A program made the translations under genes and the position numbers. A stretch of 44,463 nt of DNA from an uncultured Thiodictyon sp. (GTDB lineage: Bacteria > Pseudomonadota > Gammaproteobacteria > Chromatiales > Chromatiaceae). The stretch covers positions 1 to 44,463 of the forward strand of contig NZ_CAJAXH010000255.1 in assembly GCF_903946935.1 (NCBI RefSeq), given 5' to 3'. The notes below the pieces were generated by a model. That model was not told the DNA's origin, did no database searches, and saw only the letters and a list, made by a program, of their open reading frames with translations. Every line of letters begins with the position of its first letter. Positions within the stretch are counted from its first letter, which is position 1. This document shows, piece by piece, positions 16,342-23,619 of this stretch.

Positions 16342-17430
16342 TTACCCGTTCTTCAGGAGGCTGCGCAAGTCAGTCACTGCCGCATTCACCCGCGAGATAT
16401 AGGAAGCCATCACGAGCGAGTGATTGGCCATGGGGCCAAACCCGGTCCCATTAAGGATCAGCGGACTCCAGATGGTGTTCTGGGTATTCTGCAACTCGCG
16501 CACGATCTGCTGCAGGGACACCACGGCATTCTTGTCCTTGAGTACCGGCTGGAAATCGATCTCCATCGCCTGCAGGGCATGCAGTAAAGCCCAGGTATAG
16601 CCGCGGGCCTCAAAAAACACATCGTCGATCTTAGACCAGGGCGTCTTGGTCTCCGACAGGCTGTCGACCGGGGTCGATTGACGGGCATTGGGATCGCCAG
16701 CCAGGTCCGTATTGAGGCGCGCCTGACCCACCGCAAACGACAACCGTTGCGCCAAGCTGCCGAGCCGCTTTTCCACGACCTCCATATAGGCCGTCAGATT
16801 ATCCGCCCGCGCGAAGAATTGGCCGTCCTGAGCCTTCTCGTCGGTCAGCCGGTTGAAATAGCGGCGCAGCGCCGTCACGGCCAAGCGATACTCCGACTCG
16901 GTGGATGGGAAGATCCAGGAGTCCGATTGGTAGTTGGTTAGGGGTTGTGCGATCTCGAGGTCCGGGTCCTCCACCGATTGCGACTGGGCGCGGCTGAAAT
17001 CATTGCGCAGGGCGTTGTTCAGGTCGCGCCAAGCCGTCAGGGCGCCGAACTCCCAGTTGGGGATATTGTCCAGATAGACACCGGGCGGGGCGATGTCGTT
17101 GCTCATATAGCCGCCCGGCTTATCGAGTATGACCTCGCCGATACCGATCGCAGCGGCCGCAGTGGCCGTACCCGGGACCAGCTTGGTCTGATCGTACTTG
17201 GCTAGCCCCATGGCGATGTCATGGACGCTGAAGGTGCCTGGTGAGCGTGACCAGTAAATGCCCAGGATCACAACGATCACCAGATAGGTGATCAGGAACA
17301 AGCCAGTGGTCCACCACAGCCCCTTTTCTCTCCAGGTACGGGGATGGTAATAACTGGCGACCCGAGTGACACGCCCGGTCAGGCCCGGCCGTCTCGGCGC
17401 CGTGAGTTTGGGAAGACTAAGATCGTTCAT
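16342..17430 (-). CDS. DUF2333 family membrane-anchored protein
   Basis: A 362-residue DUF2333 protein. A Lys/Arg-rich N-terminus precedes one membrane helix (GLFLITYLVIVVILGIYW, about residues 40-58). A long, mainly helical domain then faces the periplasm, with conserved-looking PGGYMSNDIAPPGVYLDN and WEFGALTAWRDLNNALRNDF stretches. The start is the ATG at 17430, because GGAG lies six bases upstream; a GTG four codons earlier has no ribosome site. It follows the two-helix membrane protein gene on the same strand with a hairpin-rich 61-bp gap. Function of the family is unknown to me. Confidence 0.85.
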   Translation of the reverse strand: MNDLSLPKLTAPRRPGLTGRVTRVASYYHPRTWREKGLWWTTGLFLITYLVIVVILGIYWSRSPGTFSVHDIAMGLAKYDQTKLVPGTATAAAAIGIGEVILDKPGGYMSNDIAPPGVYLDNIPNWEFGALTAWRDLNNALRNDFSRAQSQSVEDPDLEIAQPLTNYQSDSWIFPSTESEYRLAVTALRRYFNRLTDEKAQDGQFFARADNLTAYMEVVEKRLGSLAQRLSFAVGQARLNTDLAGDPNARQSTPVDSLSETKTPWSKIDDVFFEARGYTWALLHALQAMEIDFQPVLKDKNAVVSLQQIVRELQNTQNTIWSPLILNGTGFGPMANHSLVMASYISRVNAAVTDLRSLLKNG

Positions 17431-17441
17431 GGCGTTCTCCA

Positions 17442-17465
17442 CTCTCCCGCCAGGCGGCAGGAGAG
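17442..17465 (-). other. Hairpin just upstream of DUF2333 start
   Basis: CTCTCC...GGAGAG arms (17442-17447 and 17460-17465) enclose a second small GCC/GGC stem, ending a few bases before the ribosome site. A second hairpin (GTCCCCG/CGGGGAC) spans 17473-17492. They may limit readthrough or stabilise the downstream message. Confidence 0.35.
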
Positions 17466-17491
17466 CGATTGGGTCCCCGCCACCGCGGGGA

Positions 17492-17710
17492 CTAGCGATT
17501 CTTTGGCAGCAGCAGCAGGAGCACGCCCGCTGCTAATACCACCACACCGGCCCACACCGGGATGTTGACCGTCTGTTGATCTTTGACGGTTAATTCCAGC
17601 GGACCGAACTGGGCCTGCTGGGTCTCTTTGGTATAGCTGAAGCTGCCATACGCCAGGGCCAGACCGCCGGCAATGATTAGCGCGACCGCCAACAATTTCA
17701 TCGTGTTCAT
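17492..17710 (-). CDS. Small two-helix membrane protein
   Basis: A 72-residue inner-membrane protein. Residues 4-22 (KLLAVALIIAGGLALAYGS) and about 51-68 (VWAGVVVLAAGVLLLLLP) are membrane helices. Between them a short polar loop reads FGPLELTVKDQQTVNIP. I recognise the general type, a small protein common among envelope-stress genes, but cannot name a family with confidence. GGGAAG lies seven bases before the ATG at 17710. The Thivi_2564 gene lies 41 bp upstream on the same strand, so the three minus-strand genes 17940 to 16342 may be one operon. Confidence 0.75.
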   Translation of the reverse strand: MNTMKLLAVALIIAGGLALAYGSFSYTKETQQAQFGPLELTVKDQQTVNIPVWAGVVVLAAGVLLLLLPKNR

Positions 17711-17751
17711 TCGGTGACTTCCCAGGGCTCAGGTATTACTGATAAAATCCG

Positions 17752-17940
17752 TTAGTTTATCCGCAGTGGCGCTAATGAACCTAAGAGCCCGAAGACGGAC
17801 AGGAGCCACAGGATCACGAGGATAACCACGACCACATTCAGGATCGCTTTGATCTTCCCATCCATGGGGATGTAGTTATTGATCAGCCAGAGCCCGACGC
17901 CCACGATGACGAGGGTGATAATCAATGAAACTAATGGCAT
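17752..17940 (-). CDS. Thivi_2564 family membrane protein
   Basis: A 62-residue peptide with two membrane helices (SLIITLVIVGVGLWLINNYI, then AILNVVVVILVILWLLSVFG) joined by the conserved turn PMDGKIK. This matches the small family named after Thiocystis violascens Thivi_2564. The frame is open much further upstream, but the ATG at 17938-17940 is the right start: it has GGAG about nine bases before it, and the upstream reading has no protein character. Site 4 of the shared operator lies 218 bp upstream. Function unknown. Confidence 0.85.
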   Translation of the reverse strand: MPLVSLIITLVIVGVGLWLINNYIPMDGKIKAILNVVVVILVILWLLSVFGLLGSLAPLRIN

Positions 17941-18157
17941 TTGTATAACTCCGAGCGGTTGCCTTGTGGACAGTGACACCCTGGGATGCCCCGGGGGAGA
18001 GTGCGCCGACGGGCTTGCTGGGCAAGGAGGTCTTAGCAATGATCGGCAAGATGCGCGCTCCGCCATTGTTCGGTCTGTACGCCATCCCACAGAGAATGGC
18101 CAGCGGCCACCCGGTCACTGCCGGGCGCGAGAAATTCACAGCGTACGGAGATTGGTC

Positions 18158-18173
18158 TGTGCGCTATCGCACA
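18158..18173. promoter_or_regulatory. Putative Crp/Fnr-type operator, site 4 (best copy)
   Basis: TGTGCGCTATCGCACA has 6-bp perfect arms around a 4-bp centre. Read as half sites it is TGTGC-N6-GCACA, close to the CRP consensus TGTGA-N6-TCACA. It lies between the divergent Thivi_2564 gene and the Crp/Fnr gene. Confidence 0.5.
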
Positions 18174-18336
18174 TAGCATGGCCCGCCAAGCAATGGGTGA
18201 GTAAAGTCCGGACCCACGACCAAGCCGCAGGTCGCTCGCATGGCTTAAGCGATGGCTCGGTAAAAAGAAAGCAATCTGATTGAGGACCCTATGGGCGTAA
18301 CAATCCCAGGCTAGCGTCGTTATACCCCGGGGAGAC

Positions 18337-18365
18337 TTGACAATTTTCTGGCTTAGGGTTGAAAT
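18337..18365 (+). promoter_or_regulatory. Possible sigma-70 promoter of Crp/Fnr gene
   Basis: TTGACA at 18337-18342 is followed after 17 bp by TGAAAT (18360-18365), a weak -10. Transcription would begin near 18372, about 45 bp before the ATG. A near-match inverted pair (GACAATTT / AAGTTGTC) spans it. Confidence 0.4.
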
Positions 18366-18416
18366 CCACTGTTAAGTTGTCCCTACACTCCAACGCGCAG
18401 AGATTGCCCCGCAGCC

Positions 18417-19139
18417 ATGGCCACCAGCGTACCTAACCCGCGCGAGAACCGCCTACTCGCCGTTCTGCCTGATGCCGTTTTCGAGCGACTGACGCCCCAC
18501 CTGGAACTGGTGCCGCTCCCACTTGGCCAGGCCTTGTACGAGTCTGGAGGACAACTGAAGCACGTCTACTTCCCCGCCGACGCGATCGTCTCCCTGCTGT
18601 ATGTCATGGAAAACGGCGCCTCCGCGGAGATCGCCGTCGTCGGCAAGGAGGGCATCGTGGGTATCGCCCTCTTTCTGGGCGGCGAGACGATGCCAAACCG
18701 GGCCGTGGTGCAGAGCGCGGGGCATGCCTATCGACTGAAAGGGCGTACCTTCAAGCAGGAGGTCAACCATTCCGCGGCCTTGCAGCACCTGTTGCTGCGC
18801 TATACCTCGGCCCTGTTGACCCAAATGGCACAGACCGCCGTGTGTAATCGACACCATTCGGTGGATCAGCAACTCTGCCGCTGGCTGCTGCTCAGTCTCG
18901 ATCGGTTGCCCAAGAATGAGGTCAGCATGACCCAGGAACTGATCGCCAACATGCTGGGCGTGCGGCGTGAGGGTGTGACTGAGGCCGCCGGCAAGTTGCA
19001 GGAGGCCGGATTGATCAAATACAGCCGGGGCCATATCACCGTGCTTGACCGCCCGGGCATGGAGGCGCGGGTGTGTGAATGCTACGAGGTGGTCAGGAAG
19101 GAGTTTCTCCGCCTGCTGCCGAATGAGCTCGCGGTCTGA
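18417..19139 (+). CDS. Crp/Fnr family transcriptional regulator
   Basis: A 240-residue regulator. Residues about 20-135 form a cyclic-nucleotide-binding-like beta barrel (LYESGGQLKHVYFPADAIVS, then AVVGKEGIVG), but the exact cAMP-contact set of CRP is not obvious, so the ligand is unknown. There is no FNR-type N-terminal cysteine cluster. Residues about 155-235 are a winged helix; MTQELIANMLGVRREGVTEA contains the recognition helix. There the Arg-Glu pair matches the CRP residues that read TGTG half sites, while the third CRP contact (Arg185) is Glu. A related group of regulators commonly sits beside small stress genes. It may control the TGTGY-N6-GNACM sites of this region. Confidence 0.9.
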   Translation: MATSVPNPRENRLLAVLPDAVFERLTPHLELVPLPLGQALYESGGQLKHVYFPADAIVSLLYVMENGASAEIAVVGKEGIVGIALFLGGETMPNRAVVQSAGHAYRLKGRTFKQEVNHSAALQHLLLRYTSALLTQMAQTAVCNRHHSVDQQLCRWLLLSLDRLPKNEVSMTQELIANMLGVRREGVTEAAGKLQEAGLIKYSRGHITVLDRPGMEARVCECYEVVRKEFLRLLPNELAV

Positions 19140-19174
19140 GTCGACGACGCCCCGGTCAAGCGACCCATAAAAAA

Positions 19175-19203
19175 ACCGGCCCGCGGGAAACCCGCGGGCC
19201 GGT
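19175..19203 (-). terminator. Intrinsic terminator, strong on the minus strand
   Basis: A 13-bp GC stem (ACCGGCCCGCGGG and its complement) with a 3-base loop. On the minus strand it is followed by a six-T run, a classical terminator for the OmpA-like gene at 19461-20081. On the plus strand it lies 35 bp after the Crp/Fnr stop but is followed only by CGTCCTTT, so it may be bidirectional with unequal strength. Confidence 0.8.
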
Positions 19204-19320
19204 CGTCCTTTAAGCCTCCGTCGGGGGGGATGAGGCTTATTGGATGGGTGTCATCCATTGCTTCCGTCCGCACTCGCCCATACCCATACCCGCAGGTGCA
19301 GCGGCAGCGTTCGATGCCGA

Positions 19321-19383
19321 TTGGGGCTTGGGGCTTGGGGCTTGGGGCTTGGGCCTTGGGCCTTGGGCCTTGGGCCTTGGGGC
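19321..19383 (+). repeat. Nine tandem heptamers TTGGGGC/TTGGGCC
   Basis: Four copies of TTGGGGC, four of TTGGGCC and one more TTGGGGC in perfect register. Runs of three or four G every seven bases on the plus strand could form a G-quadruplex. The array lies between the stop of the minus-strand OmpA-like gene and its terminator, so its C-rich complement would be in that mRNA's 3' untranslated region. Confidence 0.85.
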
Positions 19384-19460
19384 GTCGTTCAACGCCCCGC
19401 GGCGGCGGATTCCCTGGGGGCGAAGGATCGGCGCCCGCTTGGGGCCGACCCCACACCGGA

Positions 19461-20081
19461 CTACTGGTATTGCTTGAGCTGATCCGGACCCAGTTCGGTC
19501 ACGACCACGCGGCGACGCAGGGGGTTGTTCTCCAAGGGACCCAGGTCGATGATCGAACCGTCGGCGGCGACATCGTTGCCGCCTTCCCAGGCCATGCCCT
19601 TCACCTCGCGGATATCGGCGGCGGGATAACCATGGTCGATCATGTAGTTCTTGATGGTCTCGGCACGATTCTCGCTCAACGTCTGGTTGAGCTGCAGGCT
19701 GCCGAGCTTGTCGGTGTGGCCGACGATGCTGACCACCTCCTCACGCGGGGTCGACTGGAATTCCGCGATCAGGGCGTCGAGCTTGCGCAGCTCTTCGGGG
19801 TTGCGGATATCCTGGAGCTGATACCTGTTGATTTCAAAAAGCAGGCGCATGACCAGCGGGGCATGGGGAACGAAGGTGGGTTCGCCGCACGGAGCCAGTT
19901 TTTCACCATCCTGCCCCTGCCAGCACTCGCCGTAGGGGTTGACCCAGGCGGTCGTGGTCGGAGCGGCTTTCCAGTACAGGCCGATCGAGTCCTCAGCGCT
20001 GACGGGGGCTGCGAGCACCGCGGCCATCGCCAGGGAGGCGGTCAGGGCGGCGACGCGGAATGTCTTGTGGTCTTTGCGCAT
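19461..20081 (-). CDS. OmpA-family peptidoglycan-binding protein (copy 2)
   Basis: A 206-residue periplasmic OmpA_C protein, paralogue of 1932-2561. I start it at ATG 20081 (MRKDHKTFRVAALTASLAMA, a signal peptide cleaved after VSA). AGGAAACACAAG precedes it, as in the other copy; an in-frame start 28 codons earlier adds no signal. The mature part keeps the GECWQG...LAPCGEP cysteine pair, GHTDKLGS and LSENRAE diaminopimelate-binding residues, and NPLRRRVVVTE. Its message would run through the heptamer array to the terminator at 19175. It lies on the opposite strand to copy 1 about 17 kb away. Confidence 0.85.
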   Translation of the reverse strand: MRKDHKTFRVAALTASLAMAAVLAAPVSAEDSIGLYWKAAPTTTAWVNPYGECWQGQDGEKLAPCGEPTFVPHAPLVMRLLFEINRYQLQDIRNPEELRKLDALIAEFQSTPREEVVSIVGHTDKLGSLQLNQTLSENRAETIKNYMIDHGYPAADIREVKGMAWEGGNDVAADGSIIDLGPLENNPLRRRVVVTELGPDQLKQYQ

Positions 20082-20565
20082 CTTGTGTTTCCTGTTGCGA
20101 TTGGTTGAGTGAGGTTGGTCGAGAAAGCGCCTAGGCAGTCTCACCATGTCAGGAAAAAACAACACCTAGGGTCTGAGCCAGCGCCGCGCTGCCGGGTTTG
20201 CCATGCCCCCGCGAACGACGACGGTGCCTAGAGACCGGACGAGGCATACTGACTGAACAATCGGACGCAGAGATTTTAGCCTACAACGCGAACCCCAGTG
20301 CAACTTTTTTTCCTCTGAGCAACATATTTGCAACGATCAGTGGTTGAACGGCGCTTGGCGGCCCGCCAACCACGCCGCATACGGTAGCGTCCCGGGCCGG
20401 ACGGCGGCATCGACTGTTGCCAAAACGAGACATCGCACCCGAACCCCAGCGCCCCTTGGCGGGACGGGCCACCCACCCGGAACCTCTACGCAAGCCTTAT
20501 AATCATGGCCGTTTTGACGACCGGGGTTCGCGTCGACCCGGGAAGCGGCAATCAACAGGGGTGCC
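20082..20565. other. Divergent region between OmpA copy 2 and the helicase fusion
   Basis: A 484-bp gap. I see a -10-like TATAAT for the helicase gene (20498) and no copy of the shared operator. Minus-strand frames across 20276-20579 lack protein character. No other feature is supportable. Confidence 0.4.
20498..20503 (+). promoter_or_regulatory. Perfect -10 hexamer upstream of helicase fusion gene
   Basis: TATAAT lies 63 bp before the ATG of the helicase fusion. No convincing -35 element is found 16-18 bp upstream, so the promoter may need an activator or be weak. Confidence 0.4.
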
Positions 20566-23412
20566 ATGAAGATTCTCATCTACCGCGGTCTCGATATCGC
20601 GGCCATTCCCGGTTTCGACAAGCTCGCGGGATATCTGCGCGCCGGCGATTTCCGTTCGGCGGAGGTCAAGAAGATCGGCGACAACCTCTACCGGGCACGC
20701 CTGGACCGCAGTAACCGACTGCTGTTCGCCCTATACCGACACGCCGGGGAGCGCTGTGTCCTGGCCCTGGAGCTCATCCACCAACACGCCTACGAGCAGT
20801 CCCGCTTTCTCGCCCGCGGCGTCACGATCGACGAGGACCGCATCCCGGCGATCGGCGCCGAGGCGGCAGAGACCGCACCCGAGCTGCCCTATCTCAACCC
20901 GGCTCTGCACCGCTTCCACCTGTTGGACAAGGTGTTGTCCTTCGATGACGACCAGGAGGCGATCTATCGCCTGCCCCCGCCGCTCGTGATCATCGGCTCG
21001 GCCGGCAGCGGCAAGACCGCCCTGACCCTGGAGAAGATGAAGGACGCCCGGGGCGACTGTCTCTACGTGACCCGCTCGCCTTTTCTCGCCCAGAACGCCC
21101 GCGACCTCTACTACGCCCAGGGCTACGAGAACGAGGACCAAGAGGTGGAGTTCCTCTCCTTCCGGGAGTACCTGGAGAGTATCCAGGTCCCCCCGGGCCG
21201 CGAGATGACCCCACGGGTCTTCGCTGGCTGGGCGGCCCGCCAGCGGCTCCCGAAGGAACTGAAAGACAGCCACCGGCTCTTCGAGGAGGTCCAGGGGGCC
21301 ATCACCGGCACCGCCGAGGACCGGCCCTATCTCGATCGGGAGACCTATCTCGCGCTGGGGGTCCGCCAGTCCATCTACCCACCCGAACTGCGCGGGGCGG
21401 TCTATGACCTGTTCGAGCGCTATTTGCAATTCCTCACCGATGAGGGCTGGTTTGACGCCAACATCCTGAGCCATGCCTGGCTGGCGCGCGTCGCCCCCCG
21501 CTACGATTTTGTGGTGGTGGACGAGGTGCAGGACCTGACCAACGTCCAATTGCTCTTGATCCTCAAGGCACTACGCGACCCGCGCGGGTTCCTGCTGTGC
21601 GGCGACTCCAACCAGATCGTCCACCCCAATTTTTTCTCCTGGTCCAAGGTCAAAACACTCTTCTGGAACCAGCAGGGGGACGCCAGCCCCACCGAGCTGA
21701 TCCGGATACTGAACACCAATTTCCGCAACTCGCCGCAGGTCACCGAGGTCGCCAACCGGCTGCTGCATATCAAGCACGCCCGTTTCGGCTCGGTGGACCG
21801 GGAGAGCAACTATCTGGTGGTGAGCCGCGGCCCCAGCGCCGGCCGGGTCGGGCTGCTGGCCGATACCGAGGCGGTCAAGCGGGATCTCGACCGGCGCACC
21901 GCCGCCTCCGCCCGCTTCGCCATCCTGGTCCTGCACGACGAGCAGAAGGCCGAGGTGCGCCGCTTCTTCCGCACCCCGCTGGTCTTCTCCATCCACGAGG
22001 CCAAGGGGCTGGAGTACGAGAACGTCCTGCTCTATGGCTTCGTCAGTGGCGAGGAAAAGCGCTTCCGGGACATCGCAGCAGACCTCACCGAGGCGGACCT
22101 GCAGGGTGAGCTGCGCTACGCCCGCGGCCGGGACAAGGGCGACAAGTCGCTCGAGGTCTACAAGTTCTACATCAACGCACTCTACGTGGCGGTGACCCGG
22201 GCGGTGCGTAACCTCTATTTGATCGAACCACGCCCGACCCAACCCCTGCTCACGCTACTCGGACTGACTGAGGTCCATCAGGGCGTCGCCGACGTGGAGG
22301 AACAGCGCTCCAGCCTGGAGGAATGGCGGCGCGAGGCCCATCGGCTGGAGCTCCAGGGCAAGGACGAGCAGGCGGCCGAGATCCGCGAGCAGATCCTGAA
22401 GCAGCAGCAGGTCCCCTGGACCGTGCTGCGCGCCGACGCACTCACCGCACTGCGCGAGGCGGCCCTGGTGAAGGGGGACAAGAAGGCACGCATCGGACTC
22501 ATGGAATACGCCCTGGTCTATCGCGACCAGCCGCTGCTCAATGCGCTCAATCGCGCCGGGCTCCAGGCCGCCCGCCACCCGGACAAGGCCTGGCCACTGC
22601 TGGAGAAGAAGCACTATCTGCTCTATGGGCTGAAAAACCCGGGCGGGGTGTTGCGCGAGGTCGACAAATACGGGGCGGACTTCCGCAACTGCTTCGGCCA
22701 GACGCCGCTGATGATCGCCAGCCGCATGGGTCATGCCGATCTCATCCATCATTTGCTGGAGCGCGACGCCGACCTGAGTCTGGTGGATGGTAACGGACTC
22801 AACGCCTTCCAGATCGCTCTGGACCGCGCCTGCGCGGACGAGCGTTTTGCCCGTACCCGCCTGCCGGCGGTCTTCGAGCGCCTCGCCCCGGCCAGCATCG
22901 ACATCCAGGTCGATGGCCGCCTGGTGAAGCTCGACCGGCGCTGGATGGAATACCTGATGTTGAGCGTTGCCCTGGTGCTCTTCTATCAACGGCTCGGCGA
23001 GAACTGGGTCTCACACGGGCAACTGCTCACCGCGGTCGATTTCGCCACGGTGCTGGAGCACTTCCCGGAATCGGTGGTTCCGGCACGCCGTAAGAAGCGC
23101 AACTATGTCTCATCCATCCTCTCCAAGAATGAACTCAACCGCGACGGCCCCTATAATCGCAAGCTCTTTCTGCGGATACGTCGCGGCCAATACCTGATCA
23201 ACCCCAGCCTGGCGCTGCGAGTCGAAGGCGAATGGCGCGCCATCTATGACATCCTGATCCCCGAGCGCCTCGGCGTCACCCTCCGGGAATCGCAGCCATG
23301 GATGGGACCGAAGTGGGACCCCAACGCCTACCAGGAGCGGGCCATGGAACAGTTGCGTGCCATGATCGTGGGACTTGGCCGAGGTGAGGGCACGCCCGCG
23401 GAACTCTTCTAA
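20566..23412 (+). CDS. RelE-like/UvrD-type helicase/ankyrin fusion protein
   Basis: A 948-residue fusion. Residues 1-95 resemble a RelE/ParE-type fold (DNLYRARLDRSNRLLFALYR). From about 125 to 580 is an SF1 UvrD-like helicase with Walker A GSAGSGKT (144-151), Walker B VVVDEVQD with Asp319-Glu320, motif III LLCGDSNQIV, motif IV RNSPQVTEVANRL, motif V SIHEAKGLEYENV and motif VI YVAVTRAVRNLY. After a charged helical linker, about 703-757 is a pair of ankyrin repeats (FGQTPLMIASRMGHADLIHH). The last 180 residues are unrecognised. All ATPase motifs are intact. A DNA-translocating enzyme with toxin-like and protein-binding parts suggests nucleic-acid surveillance or defence, but that is inference. 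It stands alone; its 3' end abuts a repeat element. Confidence 0.85.
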   Translation: MKILIYRGLDIAAIPGFDKLAGYLRAGDFRSAEVKKIGDNLYRARLDRSNRLLFALYRHAGERCVLALELIHQHAYEQSRFLARGVTIDEDRIPAIGAEAAETAPELPYLNPALHRFHLLDKVLSFDDDQEAIYRLPPPLVIIGSAGSGKTALTLEKMKDARGDCLYVTRSPFLAQNARDLYYAQGYENEDQEVEFLSFREYLESIQVPPGREMTPRVFAGWAARQRLPKELKDSHRLFEEVQGAITGTAEDRPYLDRETYLALGVRQSIYPPELRGAVYDLFERYLQFLTDEGWFDANILSHAWLARVAPRYDFVVVDEVQDLTNVQLLLILKALRDPRGFLLCGDSNQIVHPNFFSWSKVKTLFWNQQGDASPTELIRILNTNFRNSPQVTEVANRLLHIKHARFGSVDRESNYLVVSRGPSAGRVGLLADTEAVKRDLDRRTAASARFAILVLHDEQKAEVRRFFRTPLVFSIHEAKGLEYENVLLYGFVSGEEKRFRDIAADLTEADLQGELRYARGRDKGDKSLEVYKFYINALYVAVTRAVRNLYLIEPRPTQPLLTLLGLTEVHQGVADVEEQRSSLEEWRREAHRLELQGKDEQAAEIREQILKQQQVPWTVLRADALTALREAALVKGDKKARIGLMEYALVYRDQPLLNALNRAGLQAARHPDKAWPLLEKKHYLLYGLKNPGGVLREVDKYGADFRNCFGQTPLMIASRMGHADLIHHLLERDADLSLVDGNGLNAFQIALDRACADERFARTRLPAVFERLAPASIDIQVDGRLVKLDRRWMEYLMLSVALVLFYQRLGENWVSHGQLLTAVDFATVLEHFPESVVPARRKKRNYVSSILSKNELNRDGPYNRKLFLRIRRGQYLINPSLALRVEGEWRAIYDILIPERLGVTLRESQPWMGPKWDPNAYQERAMEQLRAMIVGLGRGEGTPAELF

Positions 23413-23429
23413 CCGACAAAGAGCTATTT

Positions 23430-23601
23430 GTCCGCAAATGAACGCAAATGAACGCAAATGAACGCAAATGAACGCAAATGAACGCAAATGAACGCGAATA
23501 ATCGGTCATTTGGCCCAGGCGACCAGCTCACCTCGCGATTAAGCACGGGATTGAACCCAACAATCTAATTTTATTTGCGTTTTTTGCGTTCATTTGCGGA
23601 C
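23430..23601. repeat. Interspersed element B1, arms of AACGCAAATG decamers
   Basis: The left arm is GTCCGCAAATG, then five exact AACGCAAATG copies (23441-23490) and a degenerate copy. About 60 bp of unique sequence follows, then the inverse arm (23571-23601) ending TTTGCGGAC. Outside the right arm AATCTTTCCAGG is the complement of the CCTGGAAAG flank block. It fills the gap between two convergent genes and could also act as a transcript barrier. Confidence 0.8.
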
Positions 23602-23619
23602 AATCAATCTTTCCAGGTT

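Larger units (their letters stand above)
17941..18416. other. Divergent control region of Thivi_2564 and Crp/Fnr genes
   Basis: A 476-bp gap without a supportable gene. It holds the best copy of the shared palindrome (18158-18173) and, nearer the Crp/Fnr gene, a promoter-like TTGACA (18337). Its position between the regulator and a putative target suits autoregulation. Confidence 0.4.

Noticed and set aside
23431-23510. Regular 10-bp repeats considered as a CRISPR array
   Set aside because: The units are contiguous with no spacers and have an inverted counterpart 60 bp away; no cas genes are near.
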